A DNA stretch of 32,178 bases from Okeania sp. SIO2B3 (GCF_010672525.1 NZ_JAAHGH010000088.1:1-32178), one strand, 5' to 3'. Positions 15,133 through 22,704 are shown, numbered from the stretch's first letter. Program-made: numbers and translations. Notes: generated by a model not told the origin, from the letters alone.

Positions 15133-16044
15133 GTGTCATCAGAACAAGACGATCGGATTAAACAATTATTTATATTAGAAGCAGAAGAACATTTAGTTAC
15201 TCTAGAAAATGGGTTGGTAGATTTGAAGTCTACAATGTCAGATTCTGAAACTATTAATGATATGTTTAGAGCAGCTCATTCTGTAAAAGGTGGGGCTGCT
15301 ATGTTAGGAATGCACAGTGTACAAAAAGTAGCTCACCGTTTAGAAGATTGTTTTAAAATAATTCGCGAAAATCCTGTTGATATTGACCAAACAGTAGAGT
15401 CTCAATTTTTAAAAGGGTATGATACTCTCAAAGAGTTAGTAGAACGTCTACAAACTCCCTATGGTTGGAGGGAAGAGGAGGGACAAGAAATTGTTGATAA
15501 TGCTTTACCTATTTTTTCAGAGTTAGAAACTAATTTGAATACTTTAGTGAGTGGTGGTACTATTTCTAAATCTACTAATGGGAAGACAACATCTAAATCT
15601 AATTTTTATCAACAAGTTAAAAGTAGGTTAAAAGAAATGTTGGAGGTGTTTAAACAAGCTGATTCTCCTGATTCTAGAAAACAGCTTACAGAGGTTTGTA
15701 ATGGTTTGTTGAAGTTGGATGAAAATACAGAAATTTGGAAGACTTTAGTTACATATTCTCGACAGGCGATCGCTAGTTCTAAGTTGTCTTATCAAATTCT
15801 AGCTCCTGTAATTATTAAAGAACTTAATCAAGCAGGTGAGTTGATCCAAGTAGGAAAAGTACAGGAAATAGTGGCGAGTCAAGACCTTAAGGAAATAGCA
15901 AAGGCTTCTGAGCAGAAAAAAGTAACTTTGCCAAAAGACCCTAAAGAAGTAGTTAAATTAATTATTAAAAGTTTTAATCATAAGCAACTCGAAGCGATCG
16001 CTCGATTATTAGTTAAGCACGTTAAGTCGTCAAAAAATAATTGA
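15133..16044 (+). CDS. Stand-alone histidine phosphotransfer (Hpt) domain protein
   Basis: 303 residues from a GTG at 15133; AGGAGA at 15121-15126 is a well-placed ribosome-binding site that decides this start. Residues 5-115 are a CheA/Hpt-type four-helix domain: FILEAEEHLVTLENGL, then the phospho-acceptor motif FRAAHSVKGGAAMLG with H49, then VAHRLEDCFKIIRE. CheA-type proteins continue with dimerisation, ATPase and CheW-like domains, but here residues 120-303 are helical, Lys/Glu-rich sequence with no kinase motif. It can therefore accept or relay phosphate but cannot make it. Similar Hpt starts occur in cyanobacterial PilL/ChpA-type hybrid kinases, so it may be a relay partner or a shortened relative of such a protein. 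No response regulator or CheW gene adjoins it. Confidence 0.88.
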   Translation: MSSEQDDRIKQLFILEAEEHLVTLENGLVDLKSTMSDSETINDMFRAAHSVKGGAAMLGMHSVQKVAHRLEDCFKIIRENPVDIDQTVESQFLKGYDTLKELVERLQTPYGWREEEGQEIVDNALPIFSELETNLNTLVSGGTISKSTNGKTTSKSNFYQQVKSRLKEMLEVFKQADSPDSRKQLTEVCNGLLKLDENTEIWKTLVTYSRQAIASSKLSYQILAPVIIKELNQAGELIQVGKVQEIVASQDLKEIAKASEQKKVTLPKDPKEVVKLIIKSFNHKQLEAIARLLVKHVKSSKNN

Positions 16045-16131
16045 TTGATAATGATAATTTTCAGGGGTATCTTAAATTTTAAAATCTTAATATCTGGAAG
16101 ATTATTGACAATTACTTATTTCATTTTAGAG

Positions 16132-16231
16132 ATATAGCAGAAGAAAGAAGGAAGAAGAAAGAAGGAAAAGTATTACGTTGTCTGAGTTTTAAGCTTTTGA
16201 TCTGTCCTAACGTTTGCTTTGAGTGCTATAT
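16132..16231. mobile_element. Miniature element with ATATAGCA ends, copy 1 (after the Hpt gene)
   Basis: The ends are ATATAGCA (16132) and TGCTATAT (to 16231). It contains a GAAGGAAGAAG purine tract and the string GTATTAC(G/T)TTGTCTGAGTTT, shared with the copy at 17131-17223. It is followed at 16233-16245 by ATATCATGTTCGG, one terminus of the 22011-22156 family. Confidence 0.75.
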
Positions 16232-16260
16232 TATATCATGTTCGGTAAAACAGTTATAAT

Positions 16261-16386
16261 TAGGGCTTGCTGATTAATTCTCGCGCGTATTGATAAATAA
16301 AGGTATTAGCCTTTTTGGGGTTCAAAAAAGTGCCAGCTTTTCGGTGCCTAGAGCTGCAAAAAGCTAGTATTTTGGGCTGACTATGG
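16261..16386. mobile_element. TAGGGCTTGCTGA-family miniature element, partial copy
   Basis: It begins TAGGGCTTGCTGATTAA and shares an interior (CAAAAAAGTGCC...CAAAAAGCTAGTATTTTGGG) with the reverse complement of 17404-17640. The far terminus is not recognisable, so this copy is decayed or truncated. It faces the full copy in inverted orientation across the 16426-17094 gene. Confidence 0.65.
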
Positions 16387-16425
16387 TAAAAAAATCATTC
16401 TGAAAATTCTTAATGGTCTTTGATA

Positions 16426-17094
16426 TTACAATTGGTTGTGGTTTGAGTCCCCATCCACTTCTTCCTTCTCCCTTCTTCCTTCTTCCTTCTTCCTTTTTCC
16501 TTCTGCAATACTTTCCTCAAGTTTATGCAAAGCATGATTAACTTTTTCTTCTAACTTTTGAAACTGATGTTGTCGTAGATCGCTCCACTCTGGTAATTTA
16601 TTAATAAACTGCTGTAAATCAATAATCACACTTGTTAAATCATTAATTTGCTGTAATTCTGGTCGCTGTTTAAACTGCTGAGAAATCATTTCTAGCTCTG
16701 TTTGTAAGAGTTTAATAGTTTGCTCCTGAATATCAAATCGATTAGATAAACTTTTAATGGTCTCCAGCAAAGGTTTAATCTTGATATTTTCCTGATTATC
16801 TTCTAAGTTTTCAGCAGTAGATTCAAACAAAGCTATACTATTTTGTAACTGGGAAATAATTTGGGAAATTGACTCTTGATATTGCTCTAGTTTTACAGTA
16901 GTATCAAATTTAATTACTTTAATTTGTGTTGCTAATTTATGTCGATTAACTAAATTAATTAACAGAGAAATCAAAACACATCCTACTGCATAAATAATTG
17001 GTTTGTCGAATATATAATTTGCAAAAAATCCTACAACAGAAGCAGTAATAAAAATATATTCAGCAATTTCTAAAAGACTACGACGATAGAACAT
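16426..17094 (-). CDS. Small membrane-anchored coiled-coil protein of unknown function
   Basis: 222 residues, ATG at 17094. Two hydrophobic segments (about residues 10-27 and 32-49) form a hairpin at the N-terminus, leaving residues 55-200 on one side of the membrane. That part is rich in Gln, Leu, Glu and Ile with heptad spacing (QYQESISQIISQLQNSI, LLETIKSLSNRFDIQ, KLEEKVNHALHKLEESI), a likely long coiled coil. I do not recognise a family. The last 26 residues (GKRKKEEGRREKEE, then VDGDSNHNQL) are translated from a GGAAGAA heptamer tract followed by a repeat also found at 20251-20276, so the original C-terminus was probably replaced. Paired repeats flank the gene on both sides. No clear ribosome-binding site is visible. 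Confidence 0.7.
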   Translation of the reverse strand: MFYRRSLLEIAEYIFITASVVGFFANYIFDKPIIYAVGCVLISLLINLVNRHKLATQIKVIKFDTTVKLEQYQESISQIISQLQNSIALFESTAENLEDNQENIKIKPLLETIKSLSNRFDIQEQTIKLLQTELEMISQQFKQRPELQQINDLTSVIIDLQQFINKLPEWSDLRQHQFQKLEEKVNHALHKLEESIAEGKRKKEEGRREKEEVDGDSNHNQL

Positions 17095-17130
17095 ATTTAT
17101 ATATTTTTTAGTTGACTTCTCAAAATTATT

Positions 17131-17223
17131 ATATAGCAGAAAGAAGAAGGAAGAAGGAAAAGTATTACTTTGTCTGAGTTTTAAACTTTTTAATTGTCCG
17201 CGTCCTGTGCTTTCACTGCTATA
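17131..17223. mobile_element. Miniature element with ATATAGCA ends, copy 2
   Basis: ATATAGCA at 17131 and TGCTATA to 17223 enclose a GAAGGAAGAAGG tract and AAAGTATTACTTTGTCTGAG. It is a direct repeat of 16132-16231 and lies about 40 bp upstream of the 16426-17094 start codon. Confidence 0.75.
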
Positions 17224-17403
17224 ACTCTTGCTAAATACTTTTAATTTTTAACTGCTTTGATAAGTAATACCAATATGTTTAAAAATCACTGCTTCAGTTC
17301 ATTTTAGATAGTTATATCTATCGTTTTTCCCTTTTTTTCAATTTCAATATTTACCAAAAAATGAGGGTATGCGCCTCCCCTTTTAAGGGGATGAAAAAAT
17401 ATT

Positions 17404-17640
17404 TAGGGCCTGCTGAAAAATTGGTTGGTGGGGGTAGGACACACCGGACGCACCAGACGCACCAGACGCGGAGATAGGGGGACTCACCAGACGTAGGGAT
17501 GCGAAGGGGAGTAAGAATCTTGTCTGCTCAAAATCCTAACTTTTTGAGCATAAAGAGCTGAAAACCAGGCACTTTTTCAAGACCTAAAAAGGATAAAATC
17601 TTTATCTGTCAATGCTTTAATATTTAATCAGCAAGCCCTA
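17404..17640. mobile_element. TAGGGCYTGCTGA-family miniature element, full copy
   Basis: The ends are TAGGGCCTGCTGA (17404) and TCAGCAAGCCCTA (to 17640). It is a full-length inverted relative of the partial copy at 16261-16386 and has no coding capacity. Confidence 0.75.
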
Positions 17641-17659
17641 TTTAACTCAGTATTTCAAG

Positions 17660-17679
17660 CCTCCGACTAAAGTCGGAGG
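17660..17679. repeat. Perfect palindrome CCTCCGACTAAAGTCGGAGG
   Basis: An 8-bp stem with a TAAA loop, GC-rich in AT-rich sequence and not followed by a T run, so a dispersed palindrome rather than a terminator. TGATAAC heptamers follow at about 17683-17700. Confidence 0.65.
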
Positions 17680-17916
17680 TTCACTGATAACTGATAACTG
17701 AAATGACCCCTTCTTCTTTCTGACCTATGGACGTCCTTATGCAACATCCCTACCATTTGTAACAAACATTTCTCTGTAACAAATATTTCTCAAATTGGTA
17801 TGACAAGGTTATGTTTTTGAGAATCAAGGAATAATACCATGTCCGTACTTTATCGTTTGTGTCAACCTAAGGGTGAATATCTAGAGAAAATTTACGTTTT
17901 TTTCAGAGTTTTAAGT

Positions 17917-17945
17917 CTTCCTCCTTCTTCCCTATTCCTTCTTTC
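17917..17945. repeat. TTCTTCC heptamer tract after the CocE-like gene
   Basis: CCTCCTTCTTCCCTATTCCT begins this pyrimidine tract. It starts about 25 bp beyond the stop codon of the minus-strand hydrolase at 17970 and reads GGAAGAAGG in the mRNA sense. Confidence 0.75.
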
Positions 17946-17969
17946 TTACCCTTATCTTAAAATTATTCC

Positions 17970-19592
17970 CTAATTTAACTTAGATAAAGAAATTCGTGAA
18001 GGATTATTTTTTCCTGAACTAACAGTTATAGTAATAATTTTTGCATCAATTAATTGTACTTCTTTTGGTGGTTTATCTATGCCAGGATTAATTAAATACG
18101 CAGGAAAACAAGCTGCACTTAAACTTAGTCGAATAGCATTACCTTTCTCAATTTTTATACAAGTTGGCTGTAAAGATATTTTCACTGGTAAGTCATTAGA
18201 AACAACCTTAATATAACCTTGAGTAAAATTATAAACATTGCCGTTTGGTTTAACTTCAGATAACACAGCGGAAAGGTCAAAACTACTGGTATCTGCTGTA
18301 CAATATACTTCTACATAAATATCTCCAGCTATGTGTAAATCTTCTGTTAAAAATTCAGAAGTATAAGTCAAAATATCGGTACGACAATCTAATTCTGAAC
18401 GTTCAAAAGAACCTGCTGGAAATGTGGCATGACCACCTAATGCTGGAACGGGTCGCCAAGGGTCATGTACGAATATATCATCAGTAGAAATATCAGGACA
18501 ATTATCGTTGAGTTTCCCTGAATCTTCTCTCATATTCGCAAGTCCTGTACTAGCTAAATAATAAAACTGATAATTATTACTCGGCCAGGAATTAAAATTA
18601 CGCCATTCGTTACTTCCCATCTCAAATAAGGAAATAGGCGATCGCTCTAATATTCCTGTATTTACTCCTTTGAGAAATTGGTCGAACCATAATATTTGTA
18701 AATCATCTATGGGGTTGGAGGCTGTTAAACCATAATTTATAGCTCCTAGTTTTCTTCCCCAAGGAATATGAGACCAAGGACCTACTATTAATTTTTGTAA
18801 GAATTTACTACGACAAAATATTTTTTTATATAAATTAATTGTGCCTCGTAAATAGGTATCAAACCAACCACCAATATGTAACATTGGTAGGTCTATGTTT
18901 TCTAAATTTGGTGATAGATTTTGCCAATATTCGCCAGGTTTATAATTTTCTAACCATTGATGGTAAAAAGAATCTAGCCCATACTTATTCATTACTTTTG
19001 ATAAAGCAGGAATTGGAGTCGAAAAAGACAATTTTTTAGCTGCTTGATAAAGTTCTTGATAAGCTTGCTCATCTTCTTGTAAACGAGCAGTTTCTGTTGC
19101 TAATTGAATTGCCCAACCCAAGTTTGTTTGTAAACAAAATGCTCCTCCTTCGTAAGCCCATTCTGAATATAAATTCTCAGCAATCATAGCAGGACAAATT
19201 GTTTTTAAAGCAGGAGGTTTAGCACTAGCAGCATATAGTTGAGTCATGCCTTGATAAGAGAATCCATACATCCCTATTTTGCCAGTACAACCTGATAAAT
19301 TTGCTGCCCAATTAATAGTATCAATTCCATCTTCAATTTCATGGGCAAATAGTTGAAATTCTCCTTGAGATGTACCTCTACCTCGTACATCTTGAATAAT
19401 CACAATATAACCATGGGAAGCATACCATTTTGGATGAGCATAGACTACTGTAGAAGCGATCGCTCTGCCATAAGGTTGTCGCATTAATAGTACTGGAAAT
19501 TCACCCTCTGCATCAGGGCGATAAATATCAGCATCTAGACGTACTTCATCTCTGGTAAATATTGAAGCTGTTTCTTTGGGTAATACTTTCAT
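17970..19592 (-). CDS. CocE/NonD-family serine hydrolase (peptidase S15/X-Pro dipeptidyl-peptidase type)
   Basis: 540 residues, ATG at 19592. Family members are alpha/beta hydrolases with a C-terminal jelly-roll; known ones cleave cocaine esters, alpha-amino acid esters, beta-lactam side chains or X-Pro peptides. The catalytic set is complete: nucleophile in MYGFSYQGM (S112), Asp in GGWFDTYL (D245) and His in GPWSHIPWG (H275). The RPDAEGEFPVLLMRQPYGR start and the oxyanion/strand region VIIQDVRGRGTSQGEF are typical. The jelly-roll covers about residues 330-540. There is no signal peptide, so it is probably cytoplasmic. It is the last of the run of minus-strand genes from 30077 downwards, 762 bp of repeats away from the cupin gene, so co-transcription is doubtful. 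The substrate is unknown. Confidence 0.92.
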   Translation of the reverse strand: MKVLPKETASIFTRDEVRLDADIYRPDAEGEFPVLLMRQPYGRAIASTVVYAHPKWYASHGYIVIIQDVRGRGTSQGEFQLFAHEIEDGIDTINWAANLSGCTGKIGMYGFSYQGMTQLYAASAKPPALKTICPAMIAENLYSEWAYEGGAFCLQTNLGWAIQLATETARLQEDEQAYQELYQAAKKLSFSTPIPALSKVMNKYGLDSFYHQWLENYKPGEYWQNLSPNLENIDLPMLHIGGWFDTYLRGTINLYKKIFCRSKFLQKLIVGPWSHIPWGRKLGAINYGLTASNPIDDLQILWFDQFLKGVNTGILERSPISLFEMGSNEWRNFNSWPSNNYQFYYLASTGLANMREDSGKLNDNCPDISTDDIFVHDPWRPVPALGGHATFPAGSFERSELDCRTDILTYTSEFLTEDLHIAGDIYVEVYCTADTSSFDLSAVLSEVKPNGNVYNFTQGYIKVVSNDLPVKISLQPTCIKIEKGNAIRLSLSAACFPAYLINPGIDKPPKEVQLIDAKIITITVSSGKNNPSRISLSKLN

Positions 19593-19618
19593 TTTAATAT
19601 TGTTAGGGAACAGTTCAA

Positions 19619-19678
19619 TTCAGTTATCAGTTATCAGTTATCAGTTATCAGTTATCAGTTATCAGTTATCAGTTAACA
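19619..19678. repeat. TTATCAG heptamer tandem repeat
   Basis: About eight uninterrupted copies of TTATCAG immediately upstream of the CocE-like gene, 27 bp before its start codon. Confidence 0.9.
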
Positions 19679-19773
19679 GTTTCTCCTGAAATAGAGAGGC
19701 AAGAAAATGCAGAATTTTCTTTTTATACCCTTAAAAGGGGAGACTTTAAACCAAAATTTTCGGTAAATAAGAA

Positions 19774-19903
19774 GGGTGCATCTCAATATTTGCAAAAATA
19801 CTTTTTTCCTATATATTCCCTATTCTCTATTCCCTGTTGCTTTCCGGAGCTGTTGCCTAAAAGCGATAAATTTTTGGCTTTATTCTTGCATTGAGATGCA
19901 CCC
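19774..19903. mobile_element. 130-bp miniature element with GGGTGCATCTCAAT ends and AAGAA duplication
   Basis: GGGTGCATCTCAAT (19774-19787) and ATTGAGATGCACCC (19890-19903) are perfect 14-bp inverted ends. AAGAA lies on both outer sides. The interior shares CTGTTGCTTTCCGGAGCTGT with the unrelated element at 1067-1243. Confidence 0.85.
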
Positions 19904-19944
19904 AAGAAGAAGTCCAATAATTAATTATTAATTGTTAACTATTA

Positions 19945-20219
19945 CCTATCTTTCAAAATAAGAGGATTGAATCAAAAATTTTTTTTGATCTTTTATTCTT
20001 TCAAGTTTACTGTAGATAAATACAGACAAGTAATAAGTTTCATAATTCTGTGTATCTTCACACGCAATTGATATAACGGAGGATAGAAATCAAAATATTT
20101 TTGAGTGCTAATTAAGCAGATATAATATAATTTTTTCATTTTAATTTTTGGCAAAAGGAAAAGGATAAAAAAGAAAAAATTTTCCCTACAACGTCAATCC
20201 TCTTCTTTTCAAGGAGAGG
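19945..20219. mobile_element. 275-bp element with 26-bp imperfect inverted ends
   Basis: CCTATCTTTCAAAATAAGAG then GATTGA (19945-19970) is mirrored by 20194-20219, with about five mismatches. AATTATT heptamers and an AATTGTT string flank both sides, which may be a target duplication or simply repeats. The interior is AT-rich and has no gene. Confidence 0.65.
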
Positions 20220-20250
20220 TAATTATTAATTATTAATTGTTGAAAAGCTT

Positions 20251-20355
20251 GTTGGGGTTTGAGTCCCCATCCAGTTTTTCCTTATTTATTCTTCCTTATT
20301 TATTCTTCCTTCTTTCTTCTTCTTTCTTCCTTCTTCCTTCTTCCTTCTTCCTTCT
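20251..20355. repeat. GTTTGAGTCCCCATCC block plus TTCTTCC heptamer tract
   Basis: GGTTTGAGTCCCCATCC followed by a long tract of TTATTCTTCC, TTCTTTC and TTCTTCC units. The same block and tract form the 3' end of the gene at 16426-17094. The tract touches the stop codon of the cupin gene. Confidence 0.85.
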
Positions 20356-20798
20356 TAAATACAACTTGAACGAGAAAGAACTTGCATATCTTCTTCGTCT
20401 AAATCTACTGGCATTCCACTACGAATTAGTTCGGCAAAGTCTTCATTTGGCACCATAATACATAAAGTATAGAGACGAGTTAAGCCAGTATTTTCTATGA
20501 CATGAATCCCTGTTGGTGGTACTAGAATACTATCACCAGCACGAATATTAACAGATTTCCCATCACATATTGCCCTTCCTTCTCCTTTAATAATAAAGAA
20601 CATTTCTACCGCTAAATTATGTCGATTTGGAGGAGTTTTTCCCCCCACATCAAAAATTTCTAAACATACAGTCAAAGAAGCATTTGCAATTACGGGATCA
20701 AAAATAATTGCTAATCGATTACTATCATTGGGACTAATACGATATGCTTGATAATCTTGGGGAGACTTAAGGACTGGAATCATGCATTGAGTAATCAT
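20355..20798 (-). CDS. Single-domain cupin protein
   Basis: 147 residues, ATG at 20798 (a second ATG at codon 6 is possible). Small cupins are beta-barrel proteins that often bind one metal and act as isomerases, dioxygenases or ligand sensors. Motif 1 is GGKTPPNRHNLAVEMFFIIK, with H60 and E65, but the usual second histidine position holds Leu62. Motif 2 is PPTGIHVIENTG with H99. So the metal site is incomplete in the classic sense. There is no DNA-binding domain. The C-terminal tail (NEDFAELIRSGMPVDLDEED) is conserved-looking and acidic. The stop codon lies at the edge of a heptamer tract. It sits 208 bp downstream of the isochorismatase-like gene on the same strand, so a shared transcript is plausible. 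Substrate unknown. Confidence 0.85.
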   Translation of the reverse strand: MITQCMIPVLKSPQDYQAYRISPNDSNRLAIIFDPVIANASLTVCLEIFDVGGKTPPNRHNLAVEMFFIIKGEGRAICDGKSVNIRAGDSILVPPTGIHVIENTGLTRLYTLCIMVPNEDFAELIRSGMPVDLDEEDMQVLSRSSCI

Positions 20799-20970
20799 TT
20801 TATTATAGGTAATAGTGTTAATTTATTCAGGAAATTATTGATTATTTAATTGTAGTTTTGCTTAGACATCAGTGGCATCAGAATTAATCATGTTGACATG
20901 AAAAATTATAATTTTTATCAGACAGGAAATCAAAGGTTTTTGGAAATTTTACTTTTTGCTTGACCTTAAT

Positions 20971-21001
20971 TTCCTTCTTCCTTCTTCCTTCTTCCTTCTG
21001 C
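20971..21001. repeat. TTCTTCC heptamer tract after the cysteine hydrolase gene
   Basis: Four TTCTTCC-type units end within a few bases of the stop codon of the gene at 21007-21777, reading GGAAGAA in its mRNA sense. Confidence 0.85.
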
Positions 21002-21006
21002 CTTAT

Positions 21007-21777
21007 TCAATTAATAGCCTCTAAAATAGCATGAGAATTTGTGACAAACCCAAAACATTGTTTCACATTATAAATAGTAGCTTGCCAACAATATTCAGGG
21101 GAAGTAGTGGCAGTGCAGTCTGAAACTAAAATGCAGTCATAACCAAGGAAATTTGCATCTTGTAATGTTGCCATTACACATTGATCTGCATTCACTCCTG
21201 CAAATAAGAGAGTTGTTTTGCCCATATTTCGCAGGATGCTATCAAGGGGAGTATCCCAAAACCCACTCATCCTATATTTACTCACGCGAATATCTCCTGC
21301 TTGTTGCTCCAACTCATCCACAACTGCTGCTGCCCAACTTCCTTCTATAAGTACGGGGGCGTTATTTTTGGGTAGTGGGTCGCCTAAACCTATACCTTTC
21401 CCAGTAGGGTTATAAACATGGCGTAACCCAGCGCTGATATTTAGTAAGTCGGAACGGTTTCCCCAGTTTAACCAAATTATCGGGACGTTTTGCGATCGCA
21501 ATTGTGGTAAGAAATTTATTAGTGGTTGAATGGGAGACCGTGCAGGTGTTACATCTACACCAATATGAGCTAACCAACCATCGGGGTGACAGAAGTCATT
21601 TTGCATATCTATAATTAGAATTGCTGTTTTGGCTAAATCTAATTTAATGCTTTTGTTTTCTGTTTTGATGACAATGGGTTTAGCAGGAAGAGGAGGACGA
21701 GTAATATCTGCTGTTGTTTCATCAACTTCCCAAGCATTAGGTGGTATACCTAGAGTTTCAAGAGATAAATTTTGCAT
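21007..21777 (-). CDS. Isochorismatase-like cysteine hydrolase
   Basis: 256 residues, ATG at 21777. The fold is that of isochorismatase, nicotinamidase, N-carbamoylsarcosine amidase, ureidoacrylate amidohydrolase (RutB) and biuret hydrolase. The amidohydrolase triad is present: D57 in LIIDMQNDFCH, K167 in VSKYRMSGF and C200 in AGVNADQCVMAT; the cis-peptide region precedes the Cys. Presence of the Cys argues for an amide or ureide hydrolase rather than an isochorismatase. An N-terminal extension of about 48 residues precedes the core, and WGNRSDLLNISAGLRHVYNP is a substrate-loop-like insertion. It lies 1 kb downstream of the NCS1-permease kinase and upstream of the cupin, all on the minus strand, so a role in breaking down an imported nitrogen compound is possible. 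No ribosome-binding site stands out. Confidence 0.9.
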   Translation of the reverse strand: MQNLSLETLGIPPNAWEVDETTADITRPPLPAKPIVIKTENKSIKLDLAKTAILIIDMQNDFCHPDGWLAHIGVDVTPARSPIQPLINFLPQLRSQNVPIIWLNWGNRSDLLNISAGLRHVYNPTGKGIGLGDPLPKNNAPVLIEGSWAAAVVDELEQQAGDIRVSKYRMSGFWDTPLDSILRNMGKTTLLFAGVNADQCVMATLQDANFLGYDCILVSDCTATTSPEYCWQATIYNVKQCFGFVTNSHAILEAIN

Positions 21778-22010
21778 AATATTATCTGGTGAATTTATCT
21801 ATAAAATTACGAATAGCATAGATAATTTTTATATTTTCTTTTTCATTTTCGTCGATAGTATATTATTAGTTGTATTACTTAAGATTTTTTTAATTTCCCT
21901 ATTATTGTTTGGTTGATTTTTAGTAAGCATTCAGCTGTCAGCATTCAGCTATTCAGCTATTGTTTTTAGTGCGCGATCAAAGCTTATTAATTTAGCTACA
22001 ATTAAATCTT

Positions 22011-22156
22011 ATATCATGTCCGGATAATTAGTTATAAAAAAACTTTCTTCTTCTTGTCCTATTCTTCCTCTTCCTTCTTCATTTCTTCCCTCCTGACTCC
22101 TGACTCCTGAGGACTCCGTAGTTATTTATTTATCACTGTTCAACCGGACATGATAT
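22011..22156. mobile_element. 146-bp miniature element with ATATCATGTCCGG ends
   Basis: ATATCATGTCCGG (22011-22023) and CCGGACATGATAT (22144-22156) are perfect 13-bp inverted ends. The interior carries TTCTTCC-type and CTGACTC heptamers. Diverged single termini of this family appear at 16233 and 25946. Between 21778 and 22010 I see only AT-rich sequence and CAGCTATT-type repeats near 21930-21960. Confidence 0.8.
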
Positions 22157-22194
22157 TACTATGAAAGTCAGCTACCTTGAGCTTAAAGTATATA

Positions 22195-22307
22195 TTCATT
22201 TAAACACTGCCTTTAAGGGGAAAGTCTTATTGCTGTTTGTGCAGCATTCCGCAGGAAATGCTGACAGCTAATAGCTGTTTGGGCAGCATTCCGCAGGAAA
22301 TGCTTAC
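22195..22307. repeat. Dispersed palindrome-bearing repeat, copy A
   Basis: Two copies of GCAGCATTCCGCAGGAAATG, 42 bp apart (22241 and 22283), lie downstream of TTTAAACACTG. The same block is at 28395-28510 with one of the two palindromes swapped. Short open frames in it (peptides like HFLRNAAQTAI) come from the palindrome and are not genes. Confidence 0.8.
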
Positions 22308-22395
22308 GATTTTTATTTTCAAATGTTTGTATGATAGATTGAGGAATTAAAAATTTTAAACAACAATAATATTTTCTGTCACTTCTGATTAAGAG

Positions 22396-22506
22396 ATACA
22401 GTATATTCCAAGTATAAGAAGTACAAATATTTAACAATTAAATGAATGCAAGTGCGGGCATCTTGCCTGCGATTAATTTCCCTCACAAAAGTGGAATCTG
22501 CTGTAT
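22396..22506. mobile_element. Miniature element with ATACAGYA ends and GCGGGCATCTTGCCTGC palindrome
   Basis: ATACAGTA at 22396 and TGCTGTAT to 22506 bound the element. The palindrome at 22454-22470 and the CACAAAAGTGG...CTGCTGTAT end match 12857-12956 in inverted orientation. Confidence 0.65.
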
Positions 22507-22538
22507 CAAAATTTCAATTTTATCCTAATAAATTTTAT

Positions 22539-22704
22539 TAGACATCTCCAGAAAATAAATCTTTTAACTAGAGCAAGCTAAGGATACGAAAAATTTACCC
22601 TAAAAAATCCTTTTTCGTGCCTTTTTCATCAAAATATCTTACCTGTTGCCTGTTGCCTGTTGCCTACTCCTGCAAAAAATCTATATCTTTTTCGGAGATG
22701 TCTA
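22539..22704. mobile_element. Miniature inverted-repeat element, TAGACATCTCC family, copy 2
   Basis: TAGACATCTCC (22539) and GGAGATGTCTA (to 22704) are perfect ends. The interior matches 1067-1243 closely except in the CTGTTGC heptamer segment, which differs in copy number and content. It lies 80 bp beyond the stop codon of the permease-kinase gene. Confidence 0.85.

Larger units (their letters stand above)
17267..17801. mobile_element. Dispersed element with ATACCAAT ends, carrying a nested second element
   Basis: ATACCAAT (17267-17274) and ATTGGTAT (17794-17801) are inverted ends. The segments 17305-17325 and 17732-17771 match the reverse complement of 28189-28383 (for example AAATGTTTGTTACAAATGGT), but there they are not separated by the 17404-17640 element. 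It is therefore a host element of about 300 bp with another inserted in it. It also holds CACCAGACG 9-mers near 17443 and a CCCCTTTTAAGGGG palindrome at 17377. Confidence 0.6.

Noticed and set aside
17660-17679. Palindrome as a rho-independent terminator
   Set aside because: No T run follows on either strand, and no gene ends close by on the plus strand.
22213-22437. 74-codon minus-strand frame with repeated HFLRNAAQTAI
   Set aside because: The peptide is a translation of the duplicated GCATTCCGCAGGAAATGC palindrome; the same DNA recurs at 28480 without an open frame.
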